The notes beneath the pieces are model-generated. The model was not told where the DNA came from. It ran no database searches and saw nothing but the letters and a program-made list of their open reading frames with translations. A stretch of DNA of 64,000 nt from Nitrosomonas ureae (lineage in GTDB: Bacteria > Pseudomonadota > Gammaproteobacteria > Burkholderiales > Nitrosomonadaceae), in the NCBI RefSeq assembly GCF_001455205.1, contig NZ_CP013341.1, positions 558,001 to 622,000 of the forward strand, read 5' to 3'. Position numbers and translations under genes: made by a program. Positions within the stretch are counted from its first letter, which is position 1. Each line of letters starts with the position of its first letter. Below are positions 25,836 to 35,564 of this stretch, piece after piece.

Positions 25836-26975
25836 ATGTACAGACTTTGGTTAATTTTTGCACAAACTGCAACAGTATTGCTGGCTATTTTTTTTGTCGT
25901 ATCAACACTCCGACCGGATTTGCTCTCTTGGAAACCACGAGGAGAAATTGTAACCGTAAGAGAAGTTGCACCTGCGGTTATATCGGAAAGACCGGATAGC
26001 TATGCCAAAGCAGCTGAAATTGCCATGCCGTCTGTTGTCAATATTTTCACCAGCAAGGAGATCAAGGAGCCTGCTCATCCTTTGCTGAATGATCCTATGT
26101 TTCGCAGATTTTTTGGAGACCAGTCAGAATCCAGACCAAAGCGCACTTCAAGTCTGGGCTCCGGAGTCATTGTCAGCTCTAATGGCTATATACTGACCAA
26201 TCACCACGTCGTTGAAACCGCAGACGAAGTTGAAGTGGCGCTGATTGATGGCAGAAAAACCAAAGCCCGCCTGATTGGTTCCGACCCTGAAACCGATCTG
26301 GCAGTACTCAAAATAAGTTTGAAGGATTTGCCGGCTATAACGTTTGGCCAATCACAGCAGGTTAAAGTAGGCGATGTCGTACTTGCTGTAGGCAATCCCT
26401 TTGCAGTCGGTCAAAGTGTTACCATGGGGATCGTTGGCGCACTGAGCAGGAGCCGGGTGGGAATTAATACCTTTGAAGATTTCATTCAAACCGATGCAGC
26501 GATTAATCCGGGTAATTCTGGTGGAGCATTGACTGATACTGCGGGCAATCTAATTGGAATCAACACTGCAATCTATTCCCGCAGCGGCGGCTCACTCGGT
26601 ATCGGCTTTGCAATTCCAATTCACACTGCCAAACAAATTATGGAGCAGATCATTCAGTCTGGCGGGGTAATCCGTGGCTGGCTAGGCGTCAGCATGCAAG
26701 ATATGACGGAAGAGCTGGCAGAGTCATTCAATTTGGATAATCCATCGGGAGCCCTGATAGCCAGTATTCTTAAAGATGGTCCGGCCGATAAAGCGGGAAT
26801 AAAACCAGGTGACATATTGATTGCAATCGAGGACAAGCCACTTAAAAACTCATCGGAAATGCTCAATTACGTAGCCGCATTGCCACCGGGTAAAGTGGTA
26901 ACTGTTACAGTCATTCGCAATAAACAAGAAAAATCTTTTCCAGTGCAAGTAGGTGTAAGACCAAAACAAAAGTGA
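25836..26975 (+). CDS. HtrA/DegP-family serine protease with one PDZ domain (DegS-like)
   Basis: 379 residues. One N-terminal membrane helix (LWLIFAQTATVLLAIFFVVS) anchors it, then comes a trypsin-like domain with the triad histidine in LTNHHVVE, aspartate in DPETDLAVLK and serine in NPGNSGGAL, and a single PDZ domain near residues 275-370. An anchor plus one PDZ is the DegS/AlgW plan, whereas DegQ and DegP have two PDZ domains. Such proteases sense misfolded envelope proteins and may cut an anti-sigma factor. The start is ATG at 25836 with GGAG upstream. Confidence 0.9.
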   Translation: MYRLWLIFAQTATVLLAIFFVVSTLRPDLLSWKPRGEIVTVREVAPAVISERPDSYAKAAEIAMPSVVNIFTSKEIKEPAHPLLNDPMFRRFFGDQSESRPKRTSSLGSGVIVSSNGYILTNHHVVETADEVEVALIDGRKTKARLIGSDPETDLAVLKISLKDLPAITFGQSQQVKVGDVVLAVGNPFAVGQSVTMGIVGALSRSRVGINTFEDFIQTDAAINPGNSGGALTDTAGNLIGINTAIYSRSGGSLGIGFAIPIHTAKQIMEQIIQSGGVIRGWLGVSMQDMTEELAESFNLDNPSGALIASILKDGPADKAGIKPGDILIAIEDKPLKNSSEMLNYVAALPPGKVVTVTVIRNKQEKSFPVQVGVRPKQK

Positions 26976-27007
26976 CCGTACTTAAAAATTAGAATGATAT
27001 CAAATTT

Positions 27008-28660
27008 ATGAAAAACCTATTACCGACAAACGGCTTTCTATCCATAATCGCACAATGGCTTAACGTCAATATTCTTGCCTTAGGTCGTGAAATGCGCTTG
27101 TCTTATTTACCGCCCTTGATGGTATATGTCGCCGCCGGCATATCGGGTCTGACAAGTATTGTTGGTACGTTTTATGTCAAAGAAAAACTTGGACTTTCCG
27201 CCGAATTTCTAGCCATGCTGGGATTCTGGATGATGTTGCCATGGGCACTCAAAATGCCGATGGGACATTTGGTTGATTTGATCTGGCGCTGGAAAGGAGT
27301 GCTGGTATATTTGGGTGCCAGTTTGATCATGTTAAGTCTGTTAATCATGATTGGGTTGCTCGGCCACACTGAGGCTATGATTGCTATGGCTTCAGTTGAA
27401 ACCTGGTATGTAGTCTCAGCGTTATTGGCTCCGATCGGTTATGTTCTACAGGATGTGGTGGCCGATGCCATGACCGTGGAAGCAGTGCCGCGCGTAGACG
27501 AAAATGGCAATAAGCTGGGTTTAGAGAAACGCAAACTGATGCATGTCACGATGCAAACCCTCGGACGTGTCGCCATTATCGGCGGCGGTGTGCTAGTATC
27601 CGTGGTCAATGTTTTTGTACTCCGCGATGCTGGGTCATTACCGGAAGTAGAAAAAGAAGCGGTGTATTTATTGGTGTATGAGCTCGCTTTGATTATTCCG
27701 CTAATTTCAATCTTTGGCGTTGTCTTTGCATCCTGGTTACGTCGTCGCGAATACAAGCGCTTTCTCGCACTAGGACATAGCCGTCAGGAAGCTGATGGGC
27801 TACTCAACATACATTCGGAATCACCCGCAGTAAACTGGTGGATTCTCGGCGGTGGATTAGCTTTCACAATCATATCCTTGAGCCTTGGCTTGAGCCGCAT
27901 GCCCGGCAGCGAGGAGATCATTTTCGTCATCTCCATGGTCATTGTCATATTTTTGATGTGGCGCTTAACCGGTGAGCTGGAGCCTGATGCTCGCAACGTG
28001 TTAGTAGGCACGGCTGTGCTGATATTCATATTTCGCGCTATTCCGGGACCCGGGGCCGGTTCTACCTGGTGGATGATTGACGAATTGGGTTTTGATCAGC
28101 AGTTCCTCGCCGTTTTATCACTAGTCGGCGCTACATTAACGCTATTCGGCATGTTCATTTTCCGCCGTTTTATGGCCGAGCGCTCGATTGCCTATATCAT
28201 CGGCTTTTTGACGATCATAGGAACATTTCTTTCATTACCGATCATTGGCATGTATTTTGGCCTGCATCAATGGACAGCGGCTATGACCGGCGGCGTGGTC
28301 GATGCCCGTTTCATTGCTTTGATTGATACCGCACTGGAATCGCCGCTTGGTCAGATTGCCATGATTCCAATGCTGGCCTGGATCGCCAACTCTGCACCGG
28401 AAAAACTTAAAGCCACTTTCTTTGCTGTAATGGCATCATTCACCAATCTGGCACTTTCGGCTTCGCAACTAGGAACAAAATATCTCAATCAGATTTACGA
28501 AGTAAAACGTGAAGTAAAAGATGCCGTTTCCGGTCAAGTGACTATTCCGGCAGATTATAGCGAACTGGGACATTTACTGATTACCGTCACAGTCATTGGT
28601 TTTGTTTTGCCGCTGCTCACGATTTTGGTTGTCAAACACTCACGCTTTCGCAATGCTTGA
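27008..28660 (+). CDS. Multi-spanning transporter, MFS / BT1-like
   Basis: 550 residues with about 12-14 predicted membrane helices and few soluble stretches. The N-terminus GREMRLSYLPPLMVYVAAGI followed by the loop WALKMPMGHLVDLIWRWKG fits a major-facilitator fold. The pattern reminds me of the folate-biopterin (BT1) branch, but the assignment is tentative and the substrate is unknown. It lies 32 bp after the protease on the same strand. Confidence 0.6.
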   Translation: MKNLLPTNGFLSIIAQWLNVNILALGREMRLSYLPPLMVYVAAGISGLTSIVGTFYVKEKLGLSAEFLAMLGFWMMLPWALKMPMGHLVDLIWRWKGVLVYLGASLIMLSLLIMIGLLGHTEAMIAMASVETWYVVSALLAPIGYVLQDVVADAMTVEAVPRVDENGNKLGLEKRKLMHVTMQTLGRVAIIGGGVLVSVVNVFVLRDAGSLPEVEKEAVYLLVYELALIIPLISIFGVVFASWLRRREYKRFLALGHSRQEADGLLNIHSESPAVNWWILGGGLAFTIISLSLGLSRMPGSEEIIFVISMVIVIFLMWRLTGELEPDARNVLVGTAVLIFIFRAIPGPGAGSTWWMIDELGFDQQFLAVLSLVGATLTLFGMFIFRRFMAERSIAYIIGFLTIIGTFLSLPIIGMYFGLHQWTAAMTGGVVDARFIALIDTALESPLGQIAMIPMLAWIANSAPEKLKATFFAVMASFTNLALSASQLGTKYLNQIYEVKREVKDAVSGQVTIPADYSELGHLLITVTVIGFVLPLLTILVVKHSRFRNA

Positions 28661-28849
28661 TTTTATTTCAGAGCAATAATGTATTGATTAATATCAACTA
28701 ATTTATCTCTAAATTAATTTCCGTAAAATCCGATATCACTTTGACCTGCATACATAGCAGTTTATGTAAGCAGGTATTTTTTAATCCACAAAAACTGAAG
28801 CGCTTGTTTTGTTAAATGCATCAGTATTTGTTTTGATAAAGGAGATATT

Positions 28850-29137
28850 ATGCAGAAATGGTTTCTACTGATGGCTCTGGTATTCTTGTTTACTGGCACT
28901 GCATTCGCAGCAGTCAATATCAATACGGCGTCGCAAGCTGAACTTGAATCTTTACAAGGTATTGGTCCTGCTAAAGCAAAAGCAATCATTGAACATCGCG
29001 AAAAAAGCGGCACCTTTGCTTCCGTTGATGATTTGGCGAAAGTAAGCGGTATTGGTCAAGGAACTATCAAACAACTTCGCGATGTAATTACCGTCGAAGG
29101 TGAAAAAGCCACAGAAGCTCCGGCCAAACAGGAGTAG
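28850..29137 (+). CDS. ComEA-like secreted helix-hairpin-helix protein
   Basis: 95 residues: a signal peptide ending near FAAVN, then one ComEA-type double helix-hairpin-helix domain (VNINTASQAELESLQGIGP, AKAIIEHREKSGTFASVDDL, AKVSGIGQGTIKQLRDVI). These domains bind DNA; ComEA does so in the periplasm during natural transformation. Small stand-alone copies are common in betaproteobacteria and have not all been shown to act in competence. A GGAGA ribosome binding site precedes the ATG and a strong terminator follows. Confidence 0.88.
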   Translation: MQKWFLLMALVFLFTGTAFAAVNINTASQAELESLQGIGPAKAKAIIEHREKSGTFASVDDLAKVSGIGQGTIKQLRDVITVEGEKATEAPAKQE

Positions 29138-29158
29138 TTTTTGCAATGGATTAATTAA

Positions 29159-29194
29159 CCCTCTCTGGATTATCCTCAGAGAGGGTTTTTATTT
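29159..29194 (+). terminator. Rho-independent terminator after the ComEA-like gene
   Basis: A perfect 9-bp stem CCCTCTCTG (29159-29167) and CAGAGAGGG (29177-29185), a 9-base loop, and then TTTTTATTT. It lies 21 bp after the stop codon. Confidence 0.88.
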
Positions 29195-29263
29195 GCGTGA
29201 TTACTTTGTTTCAATGCCGTTAGCTTATGCGATAATTGATGCATCTATGGTAAAGTTTGCATC

Positions 29264-30169
29264 ATGCACAAAACGATTGAAAATTTTGTTGGTAATACGC
29301 CTTTAGTCAGACTCAAGCATTTACCCGGAACGACTTCCAATACCATTCTAGTCAAGCTGGAAGGCAATAATCCAGCCGGATCAGTGAAAGACCGTCCGGC
29401 ATTGTCGATGATTTCGCATGCGCAACAACGTGGAGAAATTAAACCAGGCGATACACTGATTGAAGCTACCAGTGGCAATACCGGAATTGCTTTGGCCATG
29501 GCTGCTGCCATGATGGGATATCGGATGATACTGATCATGCCGGAGAATTTGAGTATTGAGCGGCGGCAATCCATGAGCGCCTACGGCGCAGAAATTATTC
29601 TGACGCCAAAATCCGGCGGCATGGAACAAGCGCGGGATGTAGCTGAAAAAATGCGTGATGAAGGTCAAGGCATCATTCTGGACCAATTTGCAAATCCAGA
29701 TAACCCACGGGCACATTATGAAGGCACTGCGCCCGAAATCTGGCGCGATACGCAAGGAAAAATCACCCATTTTGTCAGTAGCATGGGAACCACAGGTACA
29801 ATTATGGGTTGTTCAAGATTCTTTAAGGAACAACGAACACCCATTAAAATAGTCGGCGTGCAACCGGAAGAGGGAGCGCAGATACCCGGTATCCGCAAAT
29901 GGTCCCCAGCGTATTTACCAAAAATTTTCGATGCGAAACAGGTTGATGAAATGATCTACGTTTCTCAGCATGAAGCTGAGGATATGACACGCCGGTTAGC
30001 GCGTGAAGAAGGAATTTTTGCAGGCATTTCATCGGGCGGTGCTTTAGCGGCAGTACTTAAAGTATCCGATCGGGTTGAAAACGCAACCATAGTTTTCATC
30101 GCGTGTGATCGAGGAGATCGCTATTTATCGACAGGGGTTTTTCCTGCTAATGATGTACGATCAGAATAA
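29264..30169 (+). CDS. cysM: Cysteine synthase B
   Basis: 301 residues, a PLP enzyme of the cysteine synthase family. The PLP lysine lies in NPAGSVKDRPALSM near residue 42, the form typical of CysM rather than CysK. The substrate loop is EATSGNTGIALAMAAAMMGY and the phosphate loop is MGTTGTIMG. CysM can use thiosulfate besides sulfide. It is the second cysteine synthase in the window, the other being cysK at 20016, and it precedes the tol-pal operon by 22 bp. Confidence 0.92.
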   Translation: MHKTIENFVGNTPLVRLKHLPGTTSNTILVKLEGNNPAGSVKDRPALSMISHAQQRGEIKPGDTLIEATSGNTGIALAMAAAMMGYRMILIMPENLSIERRQSMSAYGAEIILTPKSGGMEQARDVAEKMRDEGQGIILDQFANPDNPRAHYEGTAPEIWRDTQGKITHFVSSMGTTGTIMGCSRFFKEQRTPIKIVGVQPEEGAQIPGIRKWSPAYLPKIFDAKQVDEMIYVSQHEAEDMTRRLAREEGIFAGISSGGALAAVLKVSDRVENATIVFIACDRGDRYLSTGVFPANDVRSE

Positions 30170-30191
30170 GACTTAGCGTCATTCGTTTACT

Positions 30192-30602
30192 ATGTTAACC
30201 AATTACTTTTCACTGCCGGTTCGTGTCTATTATCAGGATACAGATGCGGGTGGAGTGGTATATCATTCAACCTACTTGAATTTCATGGAACGGGCACGCT
30301 ATGAATGGCTTAGAGAACTTGGATTTAATGCCAATACATTGGTTGCAACCTCTAAAGTCTTGTTCATGATCCGTTCAATTGAGGTCGAGTATTTCAAACC
30401 AGCGACATTGGATAATCTACTGAATATAACAGTAGCCGTTCAGGAAGTTGGCAGAAGCCGCATCACGCTATTCCAAGAAGTTTTATGCAGTCATATCAAA
30501 TTAGTAAATGCCACAATTCATGTGGTATGTGTCGGTGCAGAAAAACTCAAACCTGTGAGTATTCCTGCATCTCTTCGTGAAAAAATTGGGAAGTCCGCAT
30601 GA
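30192..30602 (+). CDS. ybgC: Tol-Pal system-associated acyl-CoA thioesterase
   Basis: 136 residues, a single hot-dog fold domain. The catalytic aspartate is in VYYQDTDAGGVVYHSTYLNF near residue 16, followed by ERARYEWLRELGF. It hydrolyses acyl-CoA or acyl-ACP at the membrane and has its usual place as first gene of ybgC-tolQRAB-pal-cpoB. Its stop codon overlaps the tolQ start by 4 bp. Confidence 0.93.
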   Translation: MLTNYFSLPVRVYYQDTDAGGVVYHSTYLNFMERARYEWLRELGFNANTLVATSKVLFMIRSIEVEYFKPATLDNLLNITVAVQEVGRSRITLFQEVLCSHIKLVNATIHVVCVGAEKLKPVSIPASLREKIGKSA

Positions 30603-31279
30603 GCACAACAGTAACACAAGATATGTCATTTCTTTATCTGATCAGTAGCGCCAGTGTACTGGTACAACTGGTAATGCTGATTCTGGTATTGATTTCATTT
30701 TTTTCCTGGTGGTTTATTTTTCGTAAATTGTTTGTTATTCGCAATGAAAAAAGGAAAACTGATGATTTCGAGGATATTTTCTGGCGCGGGGTAGACCTGA
30801 ATGCGCTACATCAACGAATAACGAGCGCGCGCTATGATTCCGGGAGTTTGGAACGAATCTTTGCCGCTGGTTTTGGTGAATTTAACAAGCACCCTGCCGG
30901 ATCTGATCTTGACGCGGTAATGGAAAGCACTCGCAGAGCGATGCGCGCTACTTATCAGCGGGAAATGGATTATCTGGAATCACATTTGTCATTCCTGGCT
31001 ACCGTTGGCTCAGTCAGTCCATACATCGGCTTGTTAGGCACTGTGTGGGGCATTATGAATTCCTTCCGCAGCCTCTCCAGCGTTACCCAAGCAACCATTG
31101 CGCATGTCGCCCCCGGAATTGCAGAAGCCTTAATTGCGACTGCAATGGGATTATTTGCGGCCATTCCAGCGGTGGTTGCTTATAACCGCTATGCCAGCAG
31201 CACCGATCAACTGGCAACCCGTTTTGAGAGTTTCATGGAAGAATTGTCCAATGTATTGCAACGGCGAGCAGCCGGATAA
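30599..31279 (+). CDS. tolQ: Tol-Pal system proton channel subunit TolQ
   Basis: 226 residues with three membrane helices: near 18-40 (LVQLVMLILVLISFFSWWFI), 130-155 (SVSPYIGLLGTVWGIM) and 168-190 (GIAEALIATAMGLFAAIPAV). These are the classic ExbB/TolQ motifs. It forms the proton-driven motor with TolR in the inner membrane, which energises constriction of the outer membrane at division. Confidence 0.95.
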   Translation: MSTTVTQDMSFLYLISSASVLVQLVMLILVLISFFSWWFIFRKLFVIRNEKRKTDDFEDIFWRGVDLNALHQRITSARYDSGSLERIFAAGFGEFNKHPAGSDLDAVMESTRRAMRATYQREMDYLESHLSFLATVGSVSPYIGLLGTVWGIMNSFRSLSSVTQATIAHVAPGIAEALIATAMGLFAAIPAVVAYNRYASSTDQLATRFESFMEELSNVLQRRAAG

Positions 31280-31298
31280 ACTGATATAAGAGGGTTCT

Positions 31299-31712
31299 AT
31301 GGCGCGGCGCGCAAAACATCGGCTAATGAATGAAATCAATGTGGTGCCCTACATTGATGTAATGCTGGTATTGCTGATTATTTTTATGGTTACAGCACCC
31401 ATGATCAATCATGGGCAGATTGAATTACCTCAGATCGGCAAATCGTTGGCAACACCGGCCGTACCCTTGGAAGTGATTATACAAGCGGATGGTCGCCTTG
31501 CCTTACGCGATCGTGCCGTATCATCTGCAGAACAAAGTGTTGATCAGAATCAATTGATTGAAGCTATCAAACAGAAACAGGCGCAAAATGCAGAACAGCC
31601 CGTAGTGATTACCGCTGACAAAAACGTCCGTTATGAAGAAGTCATTAAGGTAATGGATGTATTGCAGCAGAATCAGGTGCAGAAAGTGGGTTTACTGGCG
31701 CAACAAAAATGA
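31299..31712 (+). CDS. tolR: Tol-Pal system protein TolR
   Basis: 137 residues, with one membrane helix near 20-40 that carries the proton-channel aspartate in VVPYIDVMLVLLIIFMVTAP, followed by a periplasmic domain ending KVMDVLQQNQVQKVGLL. Partner of TolQ. AGAGGGT precedes the start. The tolA ATG is 11 bp past its stop. Confidence 0.95.
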   Translation: MARRAKHRLMNEINVVPYIDVMLVLLIIFMVTAPMINHGQIELPQIGKSLATPAVPLEVIIQADGRLALRDRAVSSAEQSVDQNQLIEAIKQKQAQNAEQPVVITADKNVRYEEVIKVMDVLQQNQVQKVGLLAQQK

Positions 31713-31722
31713 ACTATTCGTA

Positions 31723-32667
31723 ATGAGTGTAAGTGCCTTACGCAATTCATCCTATTCTGAACCGAGAATACTATTGGCTGGCGCACTGGCTGCGCTGGTG
31801 CATCTCGTATTTATCGCACTCTTGATTTTTGGTTTGAATTGGAAGGATCACCCACCTGAAGGCATGATGGTCGAAATCTGGACGGAGTTGCCCACGCCCA
31901 TTCAGGAGCCAGTTAAAACTCAATCACCACCCAAACAAATCAAACCAGCGACTGAGCCCGTTAAATCAAAGCCCGAGCCCGAGCCGCCAAAACCTGAACC
32001 CGTTAAACCTGAACCTGCCAAGCCAGCACCACAGCAAGCAGCTGTAACACCGCCTGTCAAAAAACCTGATATTACGCTACAGCAGAAGCCAGAGCCCATT
32101 AAAGAAATCAAACCGGATCTGGAACAGCAAAAAAAACAAGAGCAAGAAAAATTTAAAGAGATGGAGAAACAAAAAGAGCTTGAAAAAAAGAAAGAATTAG
32201 AAAAACAAAAAGAGTTGGAAAAACAAAAAGAATTAGACAAGCAAAAGGAATTGGAGAAGCAAAAAGAACTACAGAAACAAAAAGAATTGGCCGCACAACG
32301 ACAGCGAGAACAAACAGCAAAAGTGCAACGGGAAGCTGAAGCACAACGCGTTGCGCAACAAGCAGCAGCAAGGAATCAGATAACGAATGAAATTTCGAAA
32401 TATAAGGCTCTGATCCTGGCCAAGATCAGGAGCAGAATCGTAATGCCGCCTGATTTACCGGGAAATCCTATCGCTGAATTCAGCGTTACACTGCTTCCCG
32501 GCGGTGACATTCTCGATGTCAGGCTGAGCAAGAGTAGCGGACATGCTGTTTTTGATAATGCCGTGGAACGTGCAATCCATTTGTCAAAACCATTGCCCTT
32601 ACCTCCGGATCCCGCACTGTTTAATGAATTTCGCAATCTGAATATTACAGTGCATTATCGTGAATGA
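31723..32667 (+). CDS. tolA: Tol-Pal system protein TolA
   Basis: 314 residues. One membrane helix (AALVHLVFIALLIFGLNW) is followed by a proline- and lysine-rich segment (residues 60-140), and then a long coiled coil of KQKELEKQ-type heptads and pentads at about 150-220. The C-terminal TonB-like domain, about 235-314, has the conserved YKALILAKIRSRIVMP. It bridges TolQR in the inner membrane to TolB and Pal. The ATG at 31723 is preferred; an earlier in-frame start would lie inside tolR. Confidence 0.93.
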   Translation: MSVSALRNSSYSEPRILLAGALAALVHLVFIALLIFGLNWKDHPPEGMMVEIWTELPTPIQEPVKTQSPPKQIKPATEPVKSKPEPEPPKPEPVKPEPAKPAPQQAAVTPPVKKPDITLQQKPEPIKEIKPDLEQQKKQEQEKFKEMEKQKELEKKKELEKQKELEKQKELDKQKELEKQKELQKQKELAAQRQREQTAKVQREAEAQRVAQQAAARNQITNEISKYKALILAKIRSRIVMPPDLPGNPIAEFSVTLLPGGDILDVRLSKSSGHAVFDNAVERAIHLSKPLPLPPDPALFNEFRNLNITVHYRE

Positions 32668-34013
32668 TTGCTATAATCAGCAAAAAATTAATGCTTCTTA
32701 AGAATTTAACGCTTATGTCAATTTACTTTTATAAATCAATGCATGTCTTGCTATTTTTACTTCTATGGCTAGTCAGCTCGTCACTCCATGCACAACTGAA
32801 TATCGAAATTTTTGGCGGAGGGGCATCCCGTATTCCGATTACTATCGTCCCTTTTGCCGAGGAAAGTAGGCTTCAGCAAAATATCACTCCGGTTATCAAT
32901 GCCGATTTGCAGCGTACTGGATTGTTCAGATTGATAGATCCCGCCGGCTCGTCGCCACATTCGCCTGCAGAGGTGGCCTACGCGGATTGGGCCAATCGTG
33001 GCGTCAATGCCTTGGTTATTGGCCGCGTTACGCATTTATCCGGCGATCAGGTGGAAATTCAGTTTCGTGTAATGGATATTGCCAAGAAATCGCAATTAAC
33101 CGGTTTGGCCATTACCGTTCCAACCACACAATTACGCGCTGCAGCACATCGTATTGCGGATGTTATCTACGAAGCACTGACCGGTGATGTGGGAGTATTT
33201 AGCACCCGTATCGCCTACGTATTAAAACGGGGTAATAAATACGCACTCCAGGTTGCCGATGCCGATGGTTATAATGCACAATCCATCATCGAATATACGG
33301 AACCCATAATATCTCCCGCATGGTCTCCGGACGGAAATCAATTGGCTTATGTGTCTTTTGAGAATAAAAAACCGGTTGTATACGTTCAGACATTATCAAC
33401 CCGGGAACGCAGAGCGGTTGCCAACTTTAAAGGCAGCAATAGCGCGCCGGCCTGGTCTCCGGATGGAAAAAAGCTGGCGGTTGTGCTGACTGGCCAGGGC
33501 GGATCGCAAATATTTCTGGTCAATACCGATGGTAGCGGTTTACAAAGATTGAGCCGAAGCTCCGGTATCGATACAGAACCTAACTTCTCTCCGGATGGAC
33601 GATACATCATATTTACTTCTGATCGCGGGGGTAGCCCACAAATTTACCGCATGCCGGTAACTGCTACAGAATCAAGCAATGCCGAACGTCTTACTTTTGA
33701 AGGTAGCTATAATGTCAGTCCCGATTATAGTCATGATAGCAAAAGTTTTACTTTTATTCATCGCAACAACAATCAGTTTAATGTAGCGGTTCAAGAAATC
33801 GGTTCACGTCAAATAGAAATTTTAACCAACTCCAAATTTGACGAATCACCCAGCTTCGCACCCAATGGCAAAATGATCTTGTATGCAACTGAAATAAACG
33901 GGCATGGTATATTATCCGCTGTTTCCAGAGATGGACAGACACGGCAGCAACTGTCAGTACAAGCGGGTGATATTCGGGAACCGGCCTGGGGTCCTTTACC
34001 CAAATGGAAGTAA
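32664..34013 (+). CDS. tolB: Tol-Pal system beta-propeller protein TolB
   Basis: Up to 449 residues. A signal peptide (LLFLLLWLVSSSLHA) ends before QLNIEIFGGGASRIPI. An N-terminal domain is followed by a six-bladed propeller with repeated WSPDG and FSPDG blades, such as SPAWSPDGNQLAYVS and PNFSPDGRYIIFTS. It is periplasmic and binds Pal and TolA. The first ATG at 32664 overlaps the tolA stop; ATGs at 32715 or 32739 give a more normal signal peptide length, so the true start is uncertain. Confidence 0.93.
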   Translation: MIAIISKKLMLLKNLTLMSIYFYKSMHVLLFLLLWLVSSSLHAQLNIEIFGGGASRIPITIVPFAEESRLQQNITPVINADLQRTGLFRLIDPAGSSPHSPAEVAYADWANRGVNALVIGRVTHLSGDQVEIQFRVMDIAKKSQLTGLAITVPTTQLRAAAHRIADVIYEALTGDVGVFSTRIAYVLKRGNKYALQVADADGYNAQSIIEYTEPIISPAWSPDGNQLAYVSFENKKPVVYVQTLSTRERRAVANFKGSNSAPAWSPDGKKLAVVLTGQGGSQIFLVNTDGSGLQRLSRSSGIDTEPNFSPDGRYIIFTSDRGGSPQIYRMPVTATESSNAERLTFEGSYNVSPDYSHDSKSFTFIHRNNNQFNVAVQEIGSRQIEILTNSKFDESPSFAPNGKMILYATEINGHGILSAVSRDGQTRQQLSVQAGDIREPAWGPLPKWK

Positions 34014-34046
34014 TGTCTTAGTTTTTTAATTTTAAAGGAGCAACAA

Positions 34047-34571
34047 ATGAGAAAGTTATTATGCCTTGCATTGATCGTTCTGTTATCCGCATGTGCCAGT
34101 CAAACGACACAGCCTGATGTTGATGATCTATCGTCCGGCCCAGGTAACGGAAATGACTTAAGCGGGAGTGATTTGATGGGATCCGATTCAGGGAGACCTG
34201 GTTATTTCAACCAATTGAATGATCCCAACAGCATTTTGTCACAACGTAGCGTTTTTTATGACTTTGATAGTTACACAGTCAAAAGCGAATATAGGGAATT
34301 AGTGCTGTCTCATGCCCGCTTCCTGCGTGACAATCCCGCCGCCAGCGTGATCCTGCAAGGAAATACGGATGATCGGGGCAGCCGTGAATACAATCTCGCT
34401 TTGGGTCAACGCCGCGCAGATAGCGTTAAGAACATGATGATTTTGTCAGGCGCACAAGACGTACAAATTGAGTCAGTTAGCTTAGGGGAAGAAAAACCTC
34501 GCGCGTTGGGACACGGTGAATCAACCTGGAGTCAGAACCGCCGTACCGATATTCTTTATCGGGGCGAATAA
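34047..34571 (+). CDS. pal: Peptidoglycan-associated lipoprotein
   Basis: 174 residues. The lipobox LLSACAS places the lipidated cysteine near residue 16. A serine/glycine-rich linker is followed by an OmpA-like peptidoglycan-binding domain with SVFYDFDSYTVK, GNTDDRGSREYNLALGQRRA and the final RRTDILYRGE. It ties the outer membrane to peptidoglycan and binds TolB. AAAGGAG precedes the ATG. Confidence 0.95.
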   Translation: MRKLLCLALIVLLSACASQTTQPDVDDLSSGPGNGNDLSGSDLMGSDSGRPGYFNQLNDPNSILSQRSVFYDFDSYTVKSEYRELVLSHARFLRDNPAASVILQGNTDDRGSREYNLALGQRRADSVKNMMILSGAQDVQIESVSLGEEKPRALGHGESTWSQNRRTDILYRGE

Positions 34572-34573
34572 CC

Positions 34574-35473
34574 ATGCTGATACGCGCTTTCCTTCTATTG
34601 TTGTTGCTGAGTTGCAATGTCAGTTATGCGTCATTTTTTGGTGATAGTGAAGCACGTGAACAAATTGATGTGTTGCGCAAACAGGTTAAGGAAATGGAAG
34701 CGCGTATTGCCAAGATGGATCAAGCGCTTAATAGTGAGGCATTGTTGCAACTTTATACTCAGGTTGAAACGCTCGGGCTTGAACTGGGCAAGTTGAACGG
34801 GCAAATAGAAATGCTCAGCAACGATAACGCGTTGTTACAAAAGCGACAACGGGATTTTTATATCGATCTTGATAATCGACTACGTCAGATCGAGCAACCA
34901 GGTAGCCCGACGCCTTTGCCTCATTCCCCCACTCAGAGCTCTCCTCGCAGCATGACAGCACCTCCCCTCGACGAACATGCAACCGCACCGCCGATTAATA
35001 ATGATATAACACCTGAATCCTCATCAGTTGAGAGTGTCGACTCATCCAGGGCAATGGATTCCGGTCCTTTGTCAGCCAATGAATTAGCACCACCCGGTCC
35101 GATGGAAAATGCCGCTTATAAGGAAGCGTATGATTCGTTTAAGAATGGCGAATATGCTAACACTATCGCACAATTTGAAAGCTTCCTGGAAAATTACCCG
35201 CAATCCAGCCTGGCACCCGGTGCTGCTTACTGGATTGGCAATGCGCGCTACGCATTGCGTGATTATCAATTAGCCATCGATGCGCAAAAAAGACTGATCA
35301 GTAAATACCCTGATAGCAATAAAGTACCCGATGCCCTACTCAATATTGCTACCAGTCAGTTCGAAATGGGTGATCGCAATGCGGGCAGAAAAACCCTGGA
35401 GGATTTGCTGCTAAGTCATCCGCATAGTGAAGCCGCAGGAAAGGCCAAGCAACGCCTGGCGAACACCAAGTAA
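34574..35473 (+). CDS. cpoB: Cell division coordinator CpoB
   Basis: 299 residues, also called YbgF. It has a signal peptide ending near SYA, an N-terminal coiled coil (about 25-115), a low-complexity proline/serine linker, and a C-terminal TPR region from about 180 (EAYDSFKNGEYANTIAQFES, YWIGNARYALRDYQLAIDA). It is periplasmic and links peptidoglycan synthesis to Tol constriction. Last gene of the tol-pal operon, 2 bp from pal. Confidence 0.93.
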   Translation: MLIRAFLLLLLLSCNVSYASFFGDSEAREQIDVLRKQVKEMEARIAKMDQALNSEALLQLYTQVETLGLELGKLNGQIEMLSNDNALLQKRQRDFYIDLDNRLRQIEQPGSPTPLPHSPTQSSPRSMTAPPLDEHATAPPINNDITPESSSVESVDSSRAMDSGPLSANELAPPGPMENAAYKEAYDSFKNGEYANTIAQFESFLENYPQSSLAPGAAYWIGNARYALRDYQLAIDAQKRLISKYPDSNKVPDALLNIATSQFEMGDRNAGRKTLEDLLLSHPHSEAAGKAKQRLANTK

Positions 35474-35564
35474 ATCCAGAACTTAACCATCTATTCCTCA
35501 ATTGCTGTTTGCTGCATTCGCTGCAAAGTAGTAGAGTCCGTTTTTTTCCTTCAGGTAATTAGTA

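Noticed and set aside
32160..32300. Direct repeats inside tolA taken as a possible tandem-repeat element
   Set aside because: They encode the normal lysine/glutamate-rich coiled coil of TolA.
35474..35564. Possible preQ1 riboswitch before queE
   Set aside because: No C-rich loop and A-rich tail of the preQ1 classes could be found in the leader.
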